Both the position numbers and the translations under genes were made by a program. From assembly GCA_964036275.1 (NCBI GenBank), contig OZ038436.1, positions 13,295,904-13,359,903 of the forward strand: 64,000 bases of DNA, written 5' to 3'. Of the stretch, positions 35,201 to 44,660 are shown piece by piece (the stretch's first letter is position 1; every line of letters starts with the position of its first letter). The DNA comes from Litoditis marina. Lineage: Eukaryota; Nematoda; Chromadorea; Rhabditida; Rhabditidae. The notes beneath the pieces were generated by a model. That model was not told where the DNA came from, searched no databases, and saw only the letters and a program-made list of their open reading frames with translations.

Positions 35201-35580
35201 AGCAGATTACTGTAGAGGGTTATAAGTGGGTGGAACAAACTATATCAGCACAGTGCGGTGCAAGGAAAATTAGTGCAGTCACTCTGAACTCTAGTTATAA
35301 TTATACATAATAACTCAGTTTAAGTGTTTATAACTGAACAGCAGATAAAAAAAAGAGAAGAAGAAACTATTGATTGATTGATGAATTATATGCACGCATG
35401 TGATTTACAAGAGATGACATACAAATATCGACAGTAGGATCCTATACTACACACTTCATGATTGTGATGTACTATTGGCGTTTTTACTTTTTCAATTTTC
35501 AGCAGTCTTTCGCGTCTCCTACCAAAATAGAAGTCGCAGCTCCAGAAGAAGATCAAGAATGGGTGATTATTGAAGGATGA
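11250..35580 (+). CDS. secreted protein with 21 lustrin-type Cys modules (1,222 aa, 33 exons)
   Basis: Thirty-three exons join with agreeing phase at all 32 junctions (3,669 nt with stop). It begins with a signal peptide ([20 protein letters not shown]). After an N-terminal Cys half-module (LCGKEGR... SGYCCM) come 21 modules of about 45-65 residues with the pattern C-P-x(~15)-C-x(5-8)-C-x(4-5)-C-x(8-14)-C-C, for example CPAGSRAF ... CPNGALC ... YQCCEP. This is the lustrin Cys-rich repeat, common in nematode extracellular proteins that often also carry Kunitz domains; no Kunitz domain is present here. The C-terminus is short and acidic ([11 protein letters not shown]). There is no transmembrane segment. 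Likely a secreted disulfide-rich matrix, cuticle or protease-inhibitor-like protein; the exact role is unknown. Exons 4-6 each encode one module and are symmetric phase 1-1, a sign of exon duplication; later modules are mostly split. Intron 12 is 9.9 kb and full of mobile DNA, yet phase is kept. Confidence 0.9.
14391..14490. mobile_element. MITE family B, left-half fragment
   Basis: In intron 8 of the lustrin-module gene. It starts CCAGGCGGCGTAGCAATC and has the CTCATGAG motifs and TGTTGTAGCATA of the complete copy at 29340-29533, but breaks off after about 100 bp. Confidence 0.75.
15995..16121. repeat. cluster of GCCCATGGCATGCC motifs
   Basis: Exact copies at 15995-16008 and 16108-16121, a one-mismatch copy at 16017-16030, and a bare GGCATGCC half at 16092-16099. 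The motif combines two 6-bp palindromes (CCATGG and GCATGC). The same 14-mer recurs at 20442-20455 and inverted at 24888-24901 in the same intron. The outermost copies share GCCGCCCATGGCATGCC in inverted orientation and may be the ends of one larger element. Confidence 0.8.
16122..19457. other. intron DNA without recognised features
   Basis: AT-rich sequence inside intron 12. Short open frames (for example 16759-16986, 17863-18093) show no domain, splice pairing or codon bias, and no transposase fragment could be recognised. Confidence 0.5.
19458..19909. mobile_element. inverted-repeat element rich in GGTAACC/GGTTACC motifs (452 bp)
   Basis: Perfect 28-bp terminal inverted repeats: the left end starts CCGGGTTTTTAGGTAACC (19458-19485) and the right end is its exact reverse complement (19882-19909). 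The right half, about 19700-19890, is packed with GGTAACC, GGTTACC and AACCGG motifs in both orientations, so single strands could fold extensively. No ORF of note. A non-autonomous foldback or MITE-type DNA transposon. Confidence 0.75.
20868..23745 (-). pseudogene. retrotransposon ORF2: endonuclease + reverse transcriptase, one frameshift
   Basis: Two overlapping frames: 23745-21955 (596 codons) and 21989-20868 (373 codons). The first carries the exonuclease/endonuclease domain ([46 protein letters not shown]) and the start of the reverse transcriptase ([28 protein letters not shown]). The second continues with [33 protein letters not shown] and the catalytic FADDLK. At the switch the minus strand reads TTATTTAT, consistent with a 4-bp tandem duplication that shifts the frame and brings an early TGA. 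The frame has no ATG at its start (first codon TTG after ORF1) and overlaps the end of ORF1, so ORF2 was probably made by reinitiation or frameshifting. Confidence 0.88.
23757..24743 (-). CDS. retrotransposon ORF1 protein (about 328 aa)
   Basis: Starts at ATG 24743 ([18 protein letters not shown]); the open frame extends 27 codons further upstream without an ATG. The N-terminal half contains [10 protein letters not shown] and LVKVILDN with intervening aromatic helices, resembling the RRM-like ORF1 of CR1-group elements. The C-terminal half is Ser/Pro-rich and basic ([18 protein letters not shown]), suited to nucleic-acid binding. It ends just before the endonuclease frame. Confidence 0.75.
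   Translation of the reverse strand: MSISVKLPNLCYPSMPELSAYVVPVLPYIAAFNDEQLMKRSLVFNGIPCPPVSMVSPILRRKYYFWMIYRVLEHTGLDGYITSCFPMGKQYPDRFLGGNTRLVKVILDNSHDATFLVRRFSELKHQQNYRRTLFGIFVRPSLPDSERKKKKPASNQEVVERMDVGSASPLPVSVVPIVPIAHTSPTVVSNASIILSSPSQALASYTSTMGSPLSSVESPPSKQRRFSAGDLPPTVTLSADRATRPSPQQGDGVGPVRIGHGRGGRITNALQPGNTQRVTPLRIPWELVGDARKRVHEKQAAASVAKTGGDPSPPLSGNQKPPEVAGAT
25998..26110 (+). repeat. GA-rich tract in intron 13
   Basis: Degenerate GAGAGA/GGAGAG run beginning about 48 nt after the donor of exon 13 of the lustrin-module gene. Confidence 0.7.
26411..26527. mobile_element. MITE family D (TAGTCACGT type), copy 1
   Basis: About 117 bp in intron 13, beginning ATTGCACAGTCACGTGAAA and ending TTACGTGACTATTCAATT. 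An inverted copy of the same sequence lies at 36240-36360. Shared inner words include GAAACGTGCAATGA and AAAGCACAATG. The ends are imperfect inverted repeats around GTCACGT. Confidence 0.7.
28456..28517 (+). repeat. CT-rich tract in intron 17
   Basis: CTCTCTCT-rich run starting 14 nt after the donor of exon 17 of the lustrin-module gene. Confidence 0.8.
29340..29533. mobile_element. MITE family B, complete copy (about 193 bp)
   Basis: Terminal inverted repeats CTAGGCGGCGTAGCAATC / GATTGCTACGCCGCTAGG (one base indel), with inner repeats of TCTCATGAGA and CTCATGAG that can fold. Sits in intron 19 of the lustrin-module gene. Other copies: 44479-44660 (complete) and 14391-14490 (half). Confidence 0.85.
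34724..34767 (+). repeat. short hairpin in the last intron
   Basis: GGGTCAGTGG at 34725-34734 pairs with CCACTGACCC at 34758-34767 across a 23-nt loop. It is in the last intron of the lustrin-module gene; no function is implied by the sequence alone. Confidence 0.5.
35008..35245. mobile_element. MITE family C, copy 1 (about 238 bp)
   Basis: In the last intron of the lustrin-module gene. It starts TATAGTCTGTTTCATC and ends GGTGGAACAAACTATA, which are imperfect inverted repeats. The second copy at 45567-45800 shares the whole body, including TCTACAGTAATCCGTCAA-like and GTAGAGGGTTATAAGTGG words. Confidence 0.8.
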
Positions 35581-36483
35581 TTACTCTCTGTCAAATCACG
35601 AATCACCAAACTTTCTGTCTGTGTATAGTTTACCACCAACTGCAATTAAGTGTGTTTGTTATAATCGTTTCAACGAGGTATCTAATATCTAAAATTAATA
35701 ATATTCGGAACAAATTTCTATAAATCTTTATTTATTTCTCTTGACCCGTTGTTGTGAGAATACCAGTAAATATTATTATGCAACATTGAAAACTATGGCA
35801 AGAAAATGGATCGAGGTAGTATTTACATAAATGTAGAGAGAGGGTAAAAAGTCAAATTATTGATTTTAATGAAAAACACGGTTCTATTATCATAGAATTG
35901 TCTGAAGGCACCAGGTTATCAACCGAACCTACAAATTCGAAAAACACAATAATGTAACGGATAGTGAATGGAAATTGCTGAAAATATAAATAACCAAATT
36001 GAATTCTTTTTCGAGATTTCTAGAGAAAGCATTGAAGTTGGGAGCTATGGAGTCTTAGAAAATCTATGCCTTCATTGAAGATAACCAAAGTGGCACGCTT
36101 CACGCTCATTATTAGCATTCAAACGTCAAAGAAGTAGAATAATTTGAAGAAATGGTTCGAAAACTTGTTTGTAAGTGAATTCTGTCGATTTGATGGTTTT
36201 TCATCCTAAGAGTCAATGAGATCATCTAATCACTGTTATACTAGAAGTAAATTGAATAGTCACGTAAAGTTGGCATTCTAATGAGGTATTGTGCATTTTC
36301 TCATTGCATGTTTCTCCATTCTGCTATGTTTAACATGTTTCACGTGACTGTGCAATTGACGAACAGTATATCTAGACATGATAAGAGATCTGAGTATGAT
36401 GCAAGTTATGCGTTGGCCTGTTTCACGAACAGACCACGTGCTCTCCGCCATACGAATGGAATCAATGAAATCAAATTGGAACT
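35581..36483. other. intergenic stretch between converging genes
   Basis: Lies between the stop of the lustrin-module gene (+) and the stop of the GPCR gene (-). It holds the 3' UTRs and a MITE family D copy (36240-36360); no further gene is seen. Confidence 0.6.
36240..36360. mobile_element. MITE family D (TAGTCACGT type), copy 2
   Basis: Inverted relative to 26411-26527 and similar over its full length: it begins AATTGAATAGTCACGTAAAG and ends TTCACGTGACTGTGCAATTG. Lies just downstream of the GPCR stop codon. Confidence 0.7.
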
Positions 36484-39400
36484 CTACACGGGGGCCGGTT
36501 TCGGTAGTTTCTTCAGTTGCTTCGCCAGTTCTCGTCTATGTCCGTGGTTTCGCAGCCAACTTTCCACTCTTATCAACATGTGTCCAAACGTTTGTCGGTA
36601 TCGGGAGCTCATGAAGCAGTACAGCACGAAATCCACACTGAACATTGAAATAGGTGAAAATTTAAAAAAAGTAAAACTAATTTGGGAACAATTTGGAATT
36701 CAGTAGTATATATGTAACCATATACAATTAAAGGTTAGAGTCTTGTAGTCTCAAAATAAGTTTGCAACAAACTACAATCGTGAATATTTTATTTGTAGTG
36801 TATTACCTGCAGTTGACCAGAGACAACAAATCGAAAAGTTCTCCGACATTCTGATAGATGTAGTTGTGCACGTCGGACGTGTAAACACCTGTAAACATGA
36901 TTTGCACTACTGTATTGTGTATCATGTTCAAGTACAGCTTCGCGATAAACGGGTCAGGTAGATCATTACTCGAACACCAGTATAAAACCTCCCTGCCACA
37001 ACTTTCCGGCCAATTCACTGGAGAACCAGGTCCTTCCCGAACCGAATCGCGAACCAGTCACTGGAGAACCGAACCGAACCGACCGAACCGACTTTTGAAC
37101 CGACCGGTTCTCCAGTGAATGCTTCGAACCGAACCGGGATAGAGTCATTTTACCTTGTCTACGACTTGCTTGTTTAACTCATGATTAATGTCGGTTCGGT
37201 TCGAAGCACTCACTGGAGAACCGGTCGGTTCAAAAATCGGTTCGGTTCAGTTGGTTCGGTTCTCCAGTGACCGGTTCGCGGTTTGGTTCGGGAAGGACCC
37301 GGTTCTCCAGTGAATTCGCCCAACTTTCCAAGGCTCAACGTGATTTTTAGATGATACTTAGGGTATTTCCAAGAATGCATCTGCATAGTTTACGTAATTT
37401 ATACACTAACTACCCCTATTCACGAATGCATGGATGCATTTTTGTTTGCGAATTCAAAAACCTCTCTGCATTTCCCTTCATTCAGTCGAAAACGTAATTA
37501 CTTCTCAATAAAATGCGTGTCAATCAAAGATCACAATTAAACCGCGTCTGCCTGCTGTCCAATACATTCCCACGTAAACAAGGGTGTGGATGGTTACTGA
37601 CCGTTTAATAAAGCCAGAATGCCCTGCGGCAATTCAGTGACGAGAAAAACGACGAGCATAATAATAAGCATATAGGTGGTTCGATCGGGCACAGTTGTCT
37701 TTTTGATGTGTTTCCGAAAACTCTTCGAATAGAGATAATTCCGTTTCTCGTCGGTCGCTCGAAGTTTCATGACCAGAGCCACGGTGAACCAGAGAAGTAG
37801 AACGCAGGGTATGGCCTGAAATACAAACTATTTTGAACAACGTTAATAAGGTCATAAAACGTAAACACATAACTTTTAGCAGCAGTGGACGAAAAAGTCA
37901 CGTAAATTAGAATTTTCATTCTCAAAAACTCTTTGTTTCTACTTCGGAATTTACTAGCGGTTGGAATATAGTCAAAACATGGAGAATAATCGGAACGTCG
38001 CCAACTCATGTGTTACACTTTTTATCTTTGTCAAAATTCCTCTTGCTTGGATTTAACATCACGTACCTTCAGAACGATAGCAAGTGTCCACAAGTTGAAT
38101 TTGAAAAATGCACAAGAGAAACTAGCAATGGTGAGCGAATACAGAATGTCAGTCTGCCCTGAGTCGTTGTCTGAAATAACAAGACCTAGTGAGTTCATTT
38201 TTATATTTGTAAAAAAACCTTGTATAAAAAAGGTAACGCTTAAAACCCCTATGAGATCACCTTATGATAAGAGATCACCTTATGATAACTGCAATTCGCC
38301 TCATAAATCATAGAGATATTTATGAGAACTTCATGAAATGGACACTGGAAAATAAGCTGCGAGTAAGGCTACACCCTGTCATTGTTGGTGAAGACATGTT
38401 TACCTTCGGGAGCTATCGCATATATCTCGTGTAGAAGTAAGGTGGGTATGCACAATATTGAGATAGAAACAGTAACAATCATAAAGAGCCGCCTGAAATG
38501 AAACATATTCGGAAAGGTTCGTGAAAAACGGTTCAAATTACATATTTTAAGTGTGGAATTTGAGAACAATAAAGTCTGTGTGTACCTTTAAAAATTAGGG
38601 CTGTGATTGAGAAAAAACGCTGTTCTCATTTCCAAACGTGCTTCCTGGTTGAAAATCAAAAATGATATGTTGTCTATAGTTGCTGTAACGGATCTATCGG
38701 AGAGCAGTTTGAAGTTCAGTTCATTTCAAGCCAAACGTTTCTGCTATAGTCTATTCCATTCCTACTCCGACTCCTACAGTAAGAATAAGAACAACTTCGC
38801 AGTAATATTCAACATGTTAGCACACTGCGCAGAGGTATCAACATCATACGGCATAACATAACATATAGGTTGCATTAACTACACTTACCAGGCACTTTTC
38901 GGCAGCAACCATCTACTGTGAATATTACCCAGAGCCTGCCAGCGAATGAAGGCCAACACCGCTCCCATGTATAAGGTTATGGCGTGTAATGCTATGGACA
39001 GTACCACGTGGATCTTCAAGAAAAACGCCCAACCATACGAGTACCCGTTTTCACCCTGGAATAATAAAATGTCACCTATCAAACTGAAATTGATCGATCT
39101 ATCACCTAGGGCTCAAAAGTCATGTGGCTAAATACAGTGAGCTATAAGCACTTCAAGGTAACTTTGCACCCTTTCTGATTTTTCTTTGACGTTAGAAAGC
39201 TAGAGGAAGAAATAAATACTATTTCGACGGTGTATTGAAGACATTGCTCCGTTGTATGTAAAATATATTGATGTATTTGCTCAGTTGTAGGTATTGAATA
39301 TGCTCCACGTGACTAAACAGGTTTTACGTGACTATTTTGTAGATTGCTAGACACTCGTCATCCTTTGAAATGGTGGGCTTTGCTTTCTCAACTGGTTCTC

Positions 39401-40494
39401 GTGACGGAATCGAATATCGAAAACAAAACGTTTCATTGATCATTAATTAATTCCGCTCGCGTACTTAGCATTGGACTTTCATAACAAATTCCCACGTTGC
39501 TCATTAGAGCAAAACTCTTGTGTCATACGTATTCAATTTCTGAGACTCTGTCTGCCCTAGTCATGCTCGAAAAGCAACAACACGGTATCAGGTTTCCATC
39601 ACACGTTCGACGTGAACTGATAGTCAAACGGGGCACGTTTAATTGATGGAGAAATAGTGATCTTTCTATGCTTGTGTTCACGGTACTGTAGACTATTCGA
39701 AAGATATTTACGGGAAACCAACGTTGCTATTTCTATCCATCGAATGTTTTTGAACACCAATCGAATACTAATAGTTTTCTGCCACCGTTTTTCTGATTGC
39801 ATACATCGTGTGTCTTCCAAACTTGTGTTACTCATGTAGCCTGCCCTATATTGGTACAAAGCAATTACCTGATATATTCGGAATCTGAATAAGTATGTGA
39901 TGTATGACATCATGGTGAACACGTCACAGAAGGCTACAGCGATCAATACACAGTTGACGGCACATCTCCTCATTCTGGGTCGGGATAAAACCAGGATGTG
40001 AACGATGTTGGACAGAACTCCAGCAAAACAAATGAACAGACAGGCGTAGCGATGGAACACGGTGTACACTCTGGAAATACACGAATAAAACAAATTTCGA
40101 TAACCGCAATTATGGTTTTAGATGTTCAGTGTTCATTATTTTTGAGCATATTCCCAGTAAGCATTCGGTATTACGGCTTTCGTTAGTTATAAATTTTGAA
40201 AGTTTACGAACATGATGAGAAATGTGATAAAGATGTCGGAACAACATTCAAACAAAGTTCTGCATTCCACTTTTCACTCACGTACAGTGTATATTTTTCG
40301 TCTATGCCTTGACCTACCTTTTCATATTGACTAGACTCATCGGTTTGAAACCGTTATTTATTTCGAGAAAGAGCTACGACCGAGAGTGGTGAACATTTCA
40401 AACTTTCTCACCTGTTGAATTGTTCTAGTCGGTTGATGAAGGCGAAAACCAGCGGGTCGTCCAGGTCGAGAAGCGACCCTTCCTCGTGGCACAT
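36484..40494 (-). CDS. DMSR/FMRFamide-receptor-like (Srw-type) G-protein-coupled receptor (364 aa, eight exons)
   Basis: Exons 5' to 3' (minus): 40494-40412, 40070-39869, 39055-38889, 38492-38404, 38170-38067, 37815-37602, 36888-36807, 36637-36484 (1,095 nt with stop, all phases agree). TM1 is about residues 36-56 with GVLSN; TM2 is 66-88 with the conserved Asp in AFCDVF (D77) followed by [13 protein letters not shown]3 is 104-132, ending LAFIRW in place of DRY. TM4 is 152-172, TM5 195-215 plus the start of the next exon. TM6 is 260-285 with [13 protein letters not shown]7 is 302-325 with [19 protein letters not shown], where DFVLY stands for NPxxY. The ELPQG and NCSVDFVLY motifs are typical of nematode DMSR receptors, which respond to myosuppressin-like and FMRFamide-like peptides and couple to Gi/o in C. 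elegans. The ATG lies 8 nt after an acceptor, so a 5' UTR exon is expected upstream. The ligand cannot be inferred. Confidence 0.9.
37008..37320. mobile_element. foldback element with long inverted repeats, Mutator-like (313 bp)
   Basis: Two arms of about 125 bp are imperfect inverted copies, beginning GGCCAATTCACTGGAGAACC and ending GGTTCTCCAGTGAATTCGCC. They are built from repeated CCGAACC / GGTTCGG and GGAGAACC words around a spacer of about 60 bp. The element is bracketed by an exact 9-bp direct repeat CAACTTTCC (36999-37007 and 37321-37329). Long terminal inverted repeats plus a 9-bp target duplication are hallmarks of Mutator-like elements. It lies in the GPCR intron between exons 37815-37602 and 36888-36807. 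Confidence 0.85.
38253..38288 (+). repeat. 18-bp tandem duplication
   Basis: GAGATCACCTTATGATAA occurs twice head to tail, in a GPCR intron. Confidence 0.85.
38744..38782. mobile_element. MITE family A, single-arm relic
   Basis: Matches the left terminal repeat of the 1363-1596 element (TATAGTCTATTCCATTCC then CCGACTCCTACAGTA) without a partner arm. In a GPCR intron. Confidence 0.6.
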
Positions 40495-41102
40495 GGCACC
40501 CGCTGAAAGTGGATCGAACATTATCAAATCAAAATAAAACTATAACTTTTTTTCCAAATTGAAATCGAACACAAGAAAGTGACTACCGTTCAGTTCTGTT
40601 TCTATATGTTCTTGTCAGAAATAATTGTATTGCTCTATGAAGTTCGAGCATTAGAAGATCTGAAAACCCAAGCAACCCGATACATTTGGAAGACAAACGC
40701 AAAAAAAATGTAACGCTTAAAAAGAAGAGCAACGAGATAGAGAGTAGTTGTTAACTTAGGAGAAAATCATATTCGGTTAGATTACAAAAGTTTTCCTGCT
40801 GAAACACTTCATTCGAATTTCGGTGGACTTTTCTATCACACAACAATATTCAATAGCAGAGTCACTTAGTGACTTAGTCGTCGTACTCGGGTATAACTGA
40901 TCAGAGGCCAAAAACGTGCAATGTGAAAGATTATCGATGATGTTTTTTAGCATTCTGCGTGACTTACTAATACACTTTTTGTTACTACAGTCACGACATG
41001 AGTTTCTGCAATTTCGTACTTATGTGGAACAAACTGCTTTATCGGAGACATAACGTTAAATGACGCTCAATTCAATGTAACCGGAAGTAAAGTTGCAAAG
41101 AA

Positions 41103-41122
41103 GGGGGGGGGGGGGGGGGGGG
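41103..41122 (+). repeat. G homopolymer (20 G)
   Basis: An unbroken run of about 20 guanines on the plus strand, upstream of the GPCR gene. Length may be unreliable in the assembly. A shorter run lies near 46657. Confidence 0.85.
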
Positions 41123-43822
41123 TAGAAGCAATTCCAGAGGTCTGCACACCTTCTACGCGCTATATGTAATACACAGGGGGATATGAAACGTTGATACGCG
41201 TTTGTGAGTTATACCCTGTCATACAAGTCAACCAAACGCGGAAATTTCTGGAGAAGTGGGATGTACTAAGCTGAAAGTAAATAGTCACGTAGAGCAAGAG
41301 TGAAGTTGACTATTGATTGATTTCTTTATTTACATGCAGGCATGTGAGACTCTTGTACGTTTATGAATTCAGATAAATGTTCAAACGTGACCATTTCGAC
41401 TATGCATTGTAGTCATTTTGAAACTAGTTATGCTTGTCAATTGTTCATGAGAAACAGCACGGCAGGCAGATATGTAAAAAACCTATTTTCCGCGTGTTCC
41501 TAGAGCTCACTTGTATAAAAATAACCACAAATCCCTTGCTAATGAAATCATCCTAACGATAATTGCAATAGTTCCGAGAAAAACAATGAATCAACAACAA
41601 TTATTAGTTTTGTAGGTGTTCTGATCACGCAAAATGATTTTCTATCCGTTGCTTATCTTTCGACTGCGAAAACAAGAAAAAGCAATAACGTAGTTAGTAT
41701 AGTCGCCATTTTCCCCATAAAGACAGCAGAGGGTTCGATTGATTGAGCGATACGAGGCGAGCGGTCGTTGATCATTCGCCAGCAGACGAGAGAGTGTGTA
41801 GATCAATGATACGCAGACTGGCTGGCCCCTGGCCAAACCCCGCCCCTTACAAAATCGATGGTACGGTGTCCACAACGGTTTGACAAATCCTATAGTTTCC
41901 CACATGAAGTTAATATTTGACAATTCTGGTTGATTGTCAGATCAAATTCTCCATTGTTGGTTTGTTCATTCGGGAAGTACCAGCAAGGAGTCGAGTTTGG
42001 GAATTGATAGAGTTGTTAGAGGAAAACCAAAACAATCGTAGTTCACTCACTCTGCGTCTATGTTTTTTTTAAAGAATGGAAAGACATAATTATTTAAACA
42101 AACTAGTCTCCAATAAATCGGAAGAGTGAAAAATGGAAATGGCCAACTAAATTTATCCTCTATCAAAGATCATTACGACCGAATAGTAGTATACTTCGCA
42201 TGTCTAGATGATTTGTTTGCTCTCACAATTTGACACCGTGGTAGATTTTCGACAAAATAATGGGAAAAGTTCAGAAGAACCTCAAAGGAAAAGTGCAGTG
42301 CTACGAAAAGTAATAACACGTGATCAGTCAGCTTTACAAACGTCTACTGAGCTAGATCAAAGGTCCACAGAAGGAATACCGTCCATGTGTAGCCGGCCCA
42401 AATTTTCAATACAGACAAAGCAAAGTATTATAATAGGTATGTTAATTCTATAGACTTTCTGAACGAACGGTTTTAAACTAACTTCGTCCGAAAATCAAGT
42501 GTCTACGGTAGGAGGCCAAGTACGAATACTGGGATCTACACACCTATCTACGCCACGTGAATGCCATGTAAATAATCTGGTAGCTATGATCTACCAACTA
42601 AGCCGCTTTGCTCTCTGAACGCAGTTTAGTATGGAGAATATTGGGATAAGTCTGGCAGTTTTCGATGAACGCTTAGAGATCCTGTCACGTCAGCAGCGAG
42701 AAAAACATTGCTTACTGATTGCCAAATCTGTTTTCGCGAATCATATATGGAACATGGCATATAACATGGGGAAAAGATCGCTGAAGATATTTGGAAAATT
42801 GAATAAGTAACTCTTCATTGATTCAAGTACGGATGAGTGTTTCCCCTCTCTTACTCTCTCACTCTCTTTCTGTCTGTCTCTCATCTGTCTCTGTCGCTTC
42901 TCGTTTTCTCATAAACTCACCGGGGTTAGTGCCTGAAGATATAATTTATACACTTCCTTCTCATAGCACTTCCCACCTATATGCAAAAGATAGCATCACT
43001 TGCAGATTAACCACTTTTTCCTATAAAACTTAGTAGTCATTGGAATCCTCAATTTCATAGGCATGTAGCGATTATGATGATTCCTTCGAAGAACATAGAT
43101 CGACACAATGTTGTACAGCAAGAATTAGACTTTCTAATGCAGATTTGAACTGAAAATCGTAAATTATAACATGGAAAATGAGGAATTTACTCGAAAGGTG
43201 AAAGAAAGAAAGTTAGTGAATTATTGAAAATATGTCCCAAACTAAGACCACCGTTTTCTAGATGTTCAGAAAAATTTCTGTTTTAAAGAACGAAGCAGAG
43301 CTTCCGACTTTTGGAATTAAAACTGCAAAAACACTTGGCTAAAATTCAATTTAGTACAGAATGAGAGTCAAGGTTCCTCTGTTTATCTTTAACGTGTTCA
43401 TTTAGCCAATTTTGCAAATGAATCAGCGATACTTCTGCGTCTCTTTATGTCTTCTTAAAGAATGACGATTATGTGGTCCAATCGCAACGGCTCAGTCCTT
43501 TGAACTGCAATACATGTTTCAATTGCAGTTTAAAAAACCGTTGACACGAGATTGGTCCAAATAATCGTTCTTCTTCAAGAATAAATTCACATATAATCTA
43601 ATAAACGTTTCTATAGAAAGTGGGATGCAAAAATAATATGATTAATATGTGAACATTGATCATTCGTGAGCGTTTTTGTACGGTGCTAGTCCAGTTTTTT
43701 GCCAAATGAAAAAGAGTGCATATAGTGCTTAAATCACATTCTGGACCTGGAAATCGGTAACCGATATGTAGCAACGTTTGGGTTGCGTTGAACGGTAGTT
43801 TTTTCTGCAGTGTTAGTAGGTG

Positions 43823-44267
43823 TATAGTTCGTTTCAACCATCGATAGCAGCCAGTTACAGTAGATTTTAGTGGGCGGAGTCCATTGTGTTGGAAAGTTTC
43901 CAACAGCGATCAGACTAATCAAAATTGTGCACCAGCTGGGTATTGAACTCAACTGTGATGGCTGGTGCGGCGCCCACAAGCAGGCGGCCATCTGAACATG
44001 GTGGCCCTAACTAAGAATAGTGATATCCGACCATCTTTTCTGGCTGTTTTTCAATGCACATTTTATCGCACAAAACGTTGTTTGAATTACTCCCCGATCA
44101 TGTGGCAATCTTTTGAAAACAAAAAAGTTGCAAAAATCCTAAAATAACCAGTTTTCGAATTTTCATTTGCAATAAAAAGACTGGCAAGCTGCCAGATCAA
44201 TCGACTGCAATGTAGGGTGCGCTCGGCCAGCATGGCTGACTGCTATCGATGGGTGAAACGAACTATA
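43823..44267. mobile_element. inverted-repeat element E (445 bp)
   Basis: Left arm TATAGTTCGTTTCAACCATC followed by GATAGCAGCCAG, right arm its near-exact reverse complement ending GTGAAACGAACTATA. The termini resemble those of MITE family C (TATAGTTTGTTCCACCC). No intact ORF inside. Confidence 0.75.
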
Positions 44268-44478
44268 CTGAAGACAACACACAGCGAGATAGAGAAATAG
44301 TCGATAATGAAGTTTGATAATTCACACTCGTATAAGAAGTCATCGAATCTTTGTTGTCTTTTGATCTCGATACACACTGTCATTCACGGATTTGGACCGA
44401 GAAGCGATGAAGTCAAACTACAAACACGACGGATAGGGCAACATACACCGTATGGAGATGCGAGATCAAGCCCTATAC

Positions 44479-44660
44479 CAGGCGGCGTAGCAAATCGTCC
44501 AACCTCATGAGAAGTTCATATTCTCATGAGATACCTCATGAGCTACTCATGAACTCTTAATGCTGTAGCATAGCAATCAATAGAATCTCATGAGAAACTC
44601 GTGCTAATAGCTCATGAGGTGATCTCATGAACCTTTGTGGGGATTGCTACGGCGCCTGGT
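44479..44660. mobile_element. MITE family B, complete copy
   Basis: Starts CCAGGCGGCGTAGCAAAT and ends TTGCTACGGCGCCTGG, with the inner TCTCATGAGA-type repeats of the 29340-29533 copy. Confidence 0.85.

Larger units (their letters stand above)
11250..35580 (+). other. exon map of the lustrin-module gene
   Basis: Exons 1-12: 11250-11325, 11725-11829, 12137-12265, 12514-12648, 12877-13023, 13267-13413, 13878-13951, 14227-14323, 14692-14792, 15109-15218, 15456-15561, 15871-15967. Exons 13-24: 25851-25959, 27430-27490, 27757-27869, 28130-28193, 28351-28442, 28670-28772, 29029-29199, 29632-29741, 29910-29994, 30265-30376, 30866-30976, 31256-31367. Exons 25-33: 31648-31831, 32140-32324, 32532-32704, 33001-33117, 33571-33658, 33908-33983, 34194-34294, 34561-34660, 35503-35580. 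All donors are GT and acceptors AG. Modules running across the big intron: module 7 ends in exon 12 (FVCCVPG) and module 8 starts in exon 13 (MCLRSPS) and closes in exon 14 (WLCCSVP). Confidence 0.85.

Noticed and set aside
38253..38288. CRISPR-like direct repeat
   Set aside because: Only two head-to-tail units with no spacer, in a eukaryotic intron.
42208..42436. Possible plus-strand exon beginning at an ATG after an acceptor and ending at gtatgt
   Set aside because: Codon use is AT-rich, no domain is seen, and no downstream exon in matching phase could be found.
42520..42610. tRNA-like A box (TTAGTTGGTAGATC on the minus strand)
   Set aside because: No convincing B box at the right distance and no cloverleaf.
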